64,000 nucleotides of DNA from Cheilinus undulatus (Eukaryota > Chordata > Actinopteri > Labriformes > Labridae). The stretch spans positions 3,843,207-3,907,206 of the forward strand of contig NC_054886.1 in NCBI RefSeq assembly GCF_018320785.1. The letters run 5' to 3'. A program made the translations under genes and the position numbers. Below, piece after piece: positions 58,270 to 64,000 of this stretch (the first letter of the stretch is position 1; each line of letters begins with the position of its first letter). The notes under the pieces are model-generated. The model was not told the DNA's origin and did not search any database. It saw only the letters and a list, made by a program, of their open reading frames with translations.

Positions 58270-59344
58270 TGCAAGTTTCATTCTGACAGTATGAACCAGC
58301 TCCTACCAGTGCATTGATTTAAGAATCAAATGAATGCAAAGAGATGCATTTTGGGATGTTACTTTCTAGATTTATCATTAAAATAATGACTGCATTGCTG
58401 CACCAGTGTGCCCTGAAACCATGATTTAGACAGAGCAGGCAGCTTCAGTGTGGTTATTATGCCAAAAACAAAGTTTAACACTGTTATATATTAAGACATA
58501 GACAGGAGTGCATGTACAAAATGACCCACTGACTTCATGTGACAGTATTAAGACTTCTCAGGAGCTCCAGTTTAGCTGTGTTGTCTTCATAGAAACCCAA
58601 TGAAGCTATGAGATTTAATCAAAAACTTACCTTTCATGCTTTTATTTTGTAATTTTTCTCTCATTGATGCTGTAGAAGCTTTACAGAACTTCATAATAAA
58701 CTGCATTATTCATTTAAAGTTTTCAGATTGTATCATTGATGTTTGTATGAGTTTATTCTTTTTTTCCAGAATTATCAAATAAACTGACCAACCTTAAATC
58801 CTTCAAATGTGTGTGTGCAGATTTATCCAGATGTACTTTAGTATTTGTTTGAACCATATTTACCAGAACATGTGACTCGCCCTGCCTACATCACTTTGTT
58901 TATATTACTAATAAATTCTGTGTCTTTTAATCTGTTTATAGTCAAATGTTTGGTCTGTGTTGGTCCAGATTAGACCTTTATTTTCTACAATCATGATTAA
59001 TCACACGTTTAATTCCAAAATAACTTAAATCTTGATCTAAATACAAAGATTCATTTACAATCTTAACTTTTAGATTGTAATGAGTGCTGCACTTATGTAC
59101 TGATGTGTAGACGTGTGGTTATAGTGGCTGATTTGTTTCCTTTTTTAATCTGGGTCTACCTGCGTTTGACAGTCAGCTTCAATCATCTTTTCATTGTAGC
59201 TGTTTGCGTGCAGAAAAGAACAGACGGAGGTAAAGGTCTGATGATGTTGTGGTTGTTTGAAGCCCCTGCTAGTGCAGGAGGCCACTTCTAGTCATGTCAT
59301 CAAGGTTCATGTGGTTTGTGTGTTTGATAGCCATCATGCACTCA
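58270..59344. other. N6-N7 intergenic, no gene recognised
   Basis: No supported exon. Confidence 0.4.
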
Positions 59345-59575
59345 CAGAGAGGCCCGCCCAGAGAAGTGGCCGGGCTCCTGACAAACTCAGAGGATGAGCC
59401 CTCACCTGTGTAGTTTAATGACGGTGTCACTGCATGTGTGTTGGATCAGCAGCATTGGTGCTAGCATCCTGGCTAACAGTTACTTCATGTGAGAGCTGAA
59501 CAGTGTGTTAACTATTACTGTGTTCTGATGTTGAAATTATTTATTTGCTTTACTTTTAAACAACCTTTTCCATCC
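59345..59575. repeat. dispersed repeat shared with 30690-30950
   Basis: It contains tgtgttggatcagcagcattggtg and the following gatgttgaaattatttattt. Confidence 0.5.
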
Positions 59576-60770
59576 ATAATTGCCACATCTTTTGCCACTT
59601 TTAACCCATTTCAGGTGTTTTTTTTAGCCAACTTTAACTTTAGCCATGTTTTGCCACTTTTAGCTTCTTTTGACCAATGTTGGGCCATTGTTGCTTTTTT
59701 CTTCTTCTTTGTGCCATTTTCTACCACTTTTTACCCATTTCTGCCACATCTTTTTGACAATTGTGCTAACTTAAATGTCTTTTTGCCTATTTTAGCTGCT
59801 TTTAACCAATTTCTGCCACACTTTGCCCATTTGTATTTCTTCATCCCATCTTTGCCCACTGATGCCACTTTTTTTTTTTGCCACTTTTTGCCCATTGTGT
59901 CCACTTAACCCAATTTAGACACCTTTTGCTCATTTTTACATTTATTTTAGCAACTTTTTGCCTCATCTATTTGCCACCTAATCCCCTTTTTGCCAATTTT
60001 TTGCCACCCCCACCCATGCTTGCCTATTTCTACCCACTGTTGCCATTTTAACCAATTTACACCCCTTTTTTTTAACTATTTTAATCCATTTTGTCTCTTT
60101 ACCACTGATTTTTTTTCTTTTATTTTGTCTCTTTACAATTATTCTGTTCTTATCCAAATAAAGTTGTCTCAGATGGATATTTTTTGTACCTCTTTTTGCC
60201 CATTTCTGCAATATCCTGTGGTAACTTTAACTTACTTTAGCTGTTTTTGGTCATTTTTTGCCACTTTTTGCTGCTTTTCACCCATTGTTGCTACATTTTG
60301 CCCATATCCATGCACTTTTGCAGCTTTTTGCCCATTTTATCCATGTTTTGTGTCTTTTTGTCCATCTTTTGTCACTTTGTACCCATTTTTCCCCCTTGAT
60401 GCCACTTTTTTGCCACTTTTTGCCCATTGTGTCCACTAAACCCTTTTTTGAAACCCTTTTTCCCATTTATCTGCTTCTTTATGCCACCTTACCCCAATTT
60501 TGCCACTTTTAATTCACTGATGCCACTTTTCACAGTTTTTCCAATTTCTACCCTTTGTTGCTTTTTTAACCTATTTTTTGCCGCTTTACATCAATTTTTA
60601 CCAACTTTTGCCCATTTTTTGTCACTCTGTGCCAATTTCTGCCCATTGATGCCATCCTTTGGTACGTTTTGCCCATTGTTGCATTGTTTATTACTACTTT
60701 TTGCCTATTGTTGCCAATGTCTTCCATTTTTCAACCCTTTTTAGGTCAATTTTTTACTGTTTTAATCTGT
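59576..60770. repeat. long degenerate TTTTTGCC(C/A) satellite
   Basis: About 1.2 kb of tttgccacttttaaccc/tgcccattt units at 18-25 base spacing, the longest such array here. Apparent open frames in it are an artefact of the repeat (Phe/Pro/Leu/Cys-rich). Confidence 0.8.
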
Positions 60771-61017
60771 TCTTCAGCAATCTGTGCAAAAGGAGCTCCA
60801 AAACATTGTAGAGTGTGTAAATGAACATCATTTTTAGGAATTCACACATTATTGTATATCATAAACCTTTTTTTTTTAAACTGGTGTTTTGTTGTATTAT
60901 TTTGAAAAAGTAGATTTTTTTAGTTTCTGAGCTGTAAGCCAAATCATCAAGCAAAAACATTTAAATATTACACTTCAGATAAGATTAGTCAAGAATATAT
61001 AGAAGTTTAACTTTCTG

Positions 61018-61062
61018 AATAATAATAATAATAATATTAATAATAATAATAATAACAATAAT
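61018..61062. repeat. (AAT)n microsatellite
   Basis: Imperfect AAT repeats. Confidence 0.85.
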
Positions 61063-61389
61063 ACAATTATATATATGAGTCAATGATGAAAAAGGGTTGG
61101 CAAGATGAGAAAAATAAAATCCCCCCGAAACTTGTTTTTACAGCATGCATTTAGTTTGTTAAAATGTAAATTTCATATTTTGATGGTTTCAGGTAGTTTA
61201 AAATTCATTTTTTTCATAATTAGACTAAAATTAGCTGAAAACGTCAAAATGTGTAACCATGAAAGAATTACTGCTGTTAAATATTTATATACCTAAGGTG
61301 TATTCAAAGGTACTTATGTAAACAAGTAACTCTTCTTTACATATAGAATGAAAATAGATCATATATAAGTACCTTACATTTGTTAAAAT

Positions 61390-63255
61390 ACGCATGCGCC
61401 GGATGTGTGAGGACGCTGGCGTGTTTGTCGCCGCTTCACAATCCTAAGAAAACTGTCTGCTTTCGCTTAATGTCGATTATTTCTTCTTACATTTCTTCTT
61501 ATTTCTTTCTTCTGCTGTTCCTCTGCTGTTGCTAAACCATCCAGTCGAGCGCTGATTGATATCAGTTAGCTCTAACTTTGCTACAACGAACCTTGTGTTG
61601 TCATCAGCTGAAGTACTCACCGCCCCACAGCTGTTAGCATCCTCCGGCTAACCTCTAGCCCCCTGTCTTAGCAAGTGTCCCACCGGAGCTCCGACTGTAC
61701 TTTTCCCCTTCGAATCTTAAGCATTCTCTCCTGACCACCTGTGAATCTTCCATCAGGTTTTCCCAGCTAGATGCCCGTGAACTGTAATTCCTCTCGGATT
61801 AGCTGTTAGCTCGTAGCCGCCGATCAGCTGTTAGCCTCTGTGGGCTAGCAGCTAGCTAGCTAGCTAGCGGCTAGCAGCAGCCTGCTCCCACGGCTTCCTC
61901 GCGCAGCTAACATGGTGCTCTTCAAATACTTGCCCCAGCAGCTTCTCAAAGTCATCTCTTTCTCCACTCCAGCCTGTCTTACAGACATTAAATCCCTTGG
62001 CCTTCTGCGTCGTCCTCGTTATATCCACAGAGCACAGAAACAAAAGTTTGTTTACTCCAGCCACGCTGTCCCCACAGTCCAGTCGGACCGGCGCCCTGCC
62101 CACTCTCGACGACGTCATCACAACAAACCACACGTACAGCTCAGTAACCTGAGACCTCTCAGATGCACCAACGTCCCTCCCACTTCCCTCTGCTTATCAT
62201 CTTCAAACATTTCCACCACATTTATGCTGCAAAATGCCCGGTCCATAAACAATAAAGCCCACCTCATCCATGACATCATCACAGACAGGAAAGTAGACTT
62301 CTTATGTCTGACTGAAACCTGGCAAAGCCCAAACGACTACTTCACACTAAATCAAGCAACCCCACCTGGCTATGTGTATATCCAAAAACCTCGCACCACT
62401 GGTCGCGGTGGGGGGCTGGCCGTGATATATAGAGAAGATTTCCAGGTTAAGGAGCTACCAGCACCCAGCACCTCAGCTCTCGAGTGTCTAATCATCTCTC
62501 TCACTGGATCAGCTCCACTTCAGATCGTCCTCATCTACCGGCCTCCCAAAGCAACTACCACCTTCCTGTCAGACCTGTCTGAGCTCCTCACCTCTGTCTG
62601 CTCCAGGTCTTCTTCCATACTTCTCCTTGGAGACTTCAATATCCACGTTGACTCCACCAGCTGCACACTCACCTCTGTATTTCTATCACTACTGGACTGC
62701 TTCAACATCACACAGCATGTCCAAGGACCCACCCACTCCAAAGGTCACACACTGGATCTTGTGTGCTCCACTGGTCTCACCCCATTCATTCCACAATGCC
62801 TGGACCTAGCCATCTCAGATTACCATGTTTTCTTCTCCATCCCCACCCCCCTCACCCAGACAGCTTACAAAATGCAACGTCACTTTCCGTAACCTCAAGT
62901 CAGTAAGCATCCCAGCCCTCAAGAACATGTTAGCTACCAACCTGACCACTACACACCCTATAACCACAGTTGATGCCCTGGCCAATCACTACAATACAGC
63001 ACTATCCCCCAGCCTGGATTCTCTCGCCCCTCTGAAGACTCGCTCAGTCTCCTTTACCTACCCAGCCCCCTGGTACACTGCTGAACTCTGCTCCATGAAG
63101 GCTTCTGGCCAACAGCTGGAGAGACTTTCTAAAAAATCTGGCCTCACCGTCCATCTGGAGGTCTATAAAGAGCATGTGCGCTCCTACAAAGAAGCTCTCT
63201 CCAGAGCAAAGTCCAGCTACTACTCATCCATCATCAGTGACCAGCAAAACCAAAT
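61390..63255 (+). mobile_element. LINE fragment with endonuclease, 3' end missing
   Basis: A GC-richer 5' region (from about 61390) precedes an ORF with an endonuclease domain. The reverse transcriptase and 3' tail are missing: LINE sequence stops at about 63255, exactly where homology to the N5 upstream region begins. LINE copies usually lose the 5' end, so this is the opposite of the rule. Confidence 0.7.
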
Positions 63256-63259
63256 TTAA
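61912..63259 (+). pseudogene. LINE endonuclease ORF (L2/CR1-like), frameshifted
   Basis: 61912-62892 encodes an apurinic-type endonuclease with NARSINNK, FLCLTETW (catalytic Glu), GRGGGLAVIYR, LLLGDFNIH and a C-terminal LAISDYHVFF, where a SDH is usual. After a frameshift near 62.85-62.89 kb a second frame (to 63259) covers the linker region (APWYTAELCSMK, YKEALSRAKSSYYSSII) that precedes reverse transcriptase. The RT itself is absent. Confidence 0.78.
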
Positions 63260-63419
63260 ATATTTTTCATAACGATTATTATATAGAAACATTTTCTTTC
63301 TCTAGTCAATCTAAATAGTCAAGTTAACAACATCCAAGGTCTGAATGTTGACTGGTGACATTTTCTAACATCAGTGAAAGAACAGAAAAGAGAGAGAGAG
63401 AAATACTCCACCACAACAA

Positions 63420-63500
63420 ACACTAAACAGAGAGCATGTCAGGATACTTCCTATATCTGTCTCATTTCTTGTTAACCAATCAAACGCAGCGTGGTCTGTG
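63420..63500 (+). promoter_or_regulatory. N7 promoter block: ACTTCCT and CCAATCAAACGCAGC
   Basis: Nearly identical to the N5 block. The CCAAT (63476-63480) is 77 bases before the ATG. Confidence 0.6.
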
Positions 63501-63552
63501 AAGAGAGAGAAACTGTCAGTTTTCTTTCATTCAGCAAGAGGATTTGAGCACG

Positions 63553-64000
63553 ATGACATCTGCAGTGTTTGTCTTCATCCTGACGTGTTTGATCATAGGA
63601 GAAACTGGTGAGTTAGGTTTTTATTTCTGTGTTTTAATTCACTCTATGTTATCTTTGTATTTAGTGTTTCAAACAGAATATTCTTTGTGTTGTGTTTGTG
63701 TTTATTCTGTTTTCAGCTCAGACAGTTGCTCTGGAGTCGCCTTCATCTGTTCATCATGAGAGACGAGAAACTGGAGAGAGTCTGACTTTACAATGTGCCT
63801 TCAAAAATCACAGTTCTTTACAATTTTATTAGTTCAAGCAACCTCTTGGAGAGAAACTGAGGCCGATCTCTTATTCCAGCAAACATGGATCTTTTACTAG
63901 TTTTATTGGTGAGTTTCAGAACAATCCACGTTTCACACAGGGTACTCAAAATGGTCAAAACTACTTAACAATCTCTGATTTGCAAATGTCAGACTCAGCC
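63553..64000 (+). pseudogene. nitr: NITR N7, nonsense codon in the V domain (partial at window end)
   Basis: Exon 1 (63553-63607, MTSAVFVFILTCLIIGET) and the start of exon 2 (63717 onward) are almost the same as N5. At 63830-63832 the codon for the invariant V-domain tryptophan is TAG (N5 has TGG in FYWFKQ). The sequence afterwards (LGEKLRPISYSS, SDLQMSDSA) stays homologous and in frame to the end of the window. As it stands it cannot make a V domain, so it is a young pseudogene of N5 unless the base is a sequencing error or polymorphism. The remainder lies outside the window. Confidence 0.8.

Noticed and set aside
59489-60744. Long + strand frames that resemble multi-pass membrane proteins
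   Set aside because: Same artefact from the TTTTTGCC satellite. Hydrophobicity comes from TTT/TTG/CCA words.

Overview
This is vertebrate nuclear DNA, almost certainly from a percomorph-type teleost fish. Its genes have short exons bounded by GT...AG introns with poly(A) signals. The space between them is packed with fish transposons: Tc1/mariner relatives, hAT and TTAA-target elements, a Gypsy LTR element and L2/jockey-like LINEs. The recognisable host genes belong to the novel immune-type receptor (NITR) family, the teleost-specific innate receptors with a V-type Ig domain, a six-cysteine I-type Ig domain that has its own J-like FGxG motif, a transmembrane exon and a cytoplasmic tail with ITIM tyrosines. 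I cannot name the species or assign individual NITR orthologues.

Layout. All NITR genes lie on the + strand. (N1) 297-419 is only the ITIM-bearing last exon of a gene that starts outside the window. (N2) 18575-22873 and (N3) 27116-32456 are complete five-exon genes. (N4) 33367-36214 is broken: its I domain ends early, and the expected last exon is missing beyond a 100-N gap and a Gypsy insertion. (N5) 47522-50194 is complete and is the best-preserved copy. (N6) 56056-57893 keeps an open frame but has lost most of its I domain by an exact in-frame deletion, carries a lysine in its membrane segment and has a damaged first ITIM. (N7) 63553-end is a close relative of N5 with a stop at the V-domain tryptophan. 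N2 stands apart, N3 and N4 resemble each other, and N5, N6 and N7 form a third group. Each leader exon is preceded by a CCAAT-centred promoter 73-80 bases before the ATG.

Between N1 and N2 the DNA is mostly transposon debris, plus one unexpected structure: four small minus-strand exons (13279 down to 9565) with GT-AG boundaries and matching phases that together encode a 110-residue protein I do not recognise. Between N4 and N5 are a degraded minus-strand Gypsy element (one LTR visible at 42336-42851), a fragment resembling the C-terminal BESS region of a MADF/BESS-type protein split by a hAT-like insertion, and a 5'-truncated Tc1 copy. Between N6 and N7 are a long degenerate TTTTTGCCA-type satellite and a LINE fragment with an endonuclease domain that abuts the N7 promoter.

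How the genes work together (family knowledge plus inference). NITRs are thought to be surface receptors of NK-like and other leukocytes, functionally analogous to mammalian KIR/LILR. N2, N3 and N5 look inhibitory, with an ITIM plus a conserved second CVYSxV tyrosine. N6 may have shifted toward an activating or decoy role, and N4 and N7 look like casualties of the birth-and-death evolution usual for such clusters.
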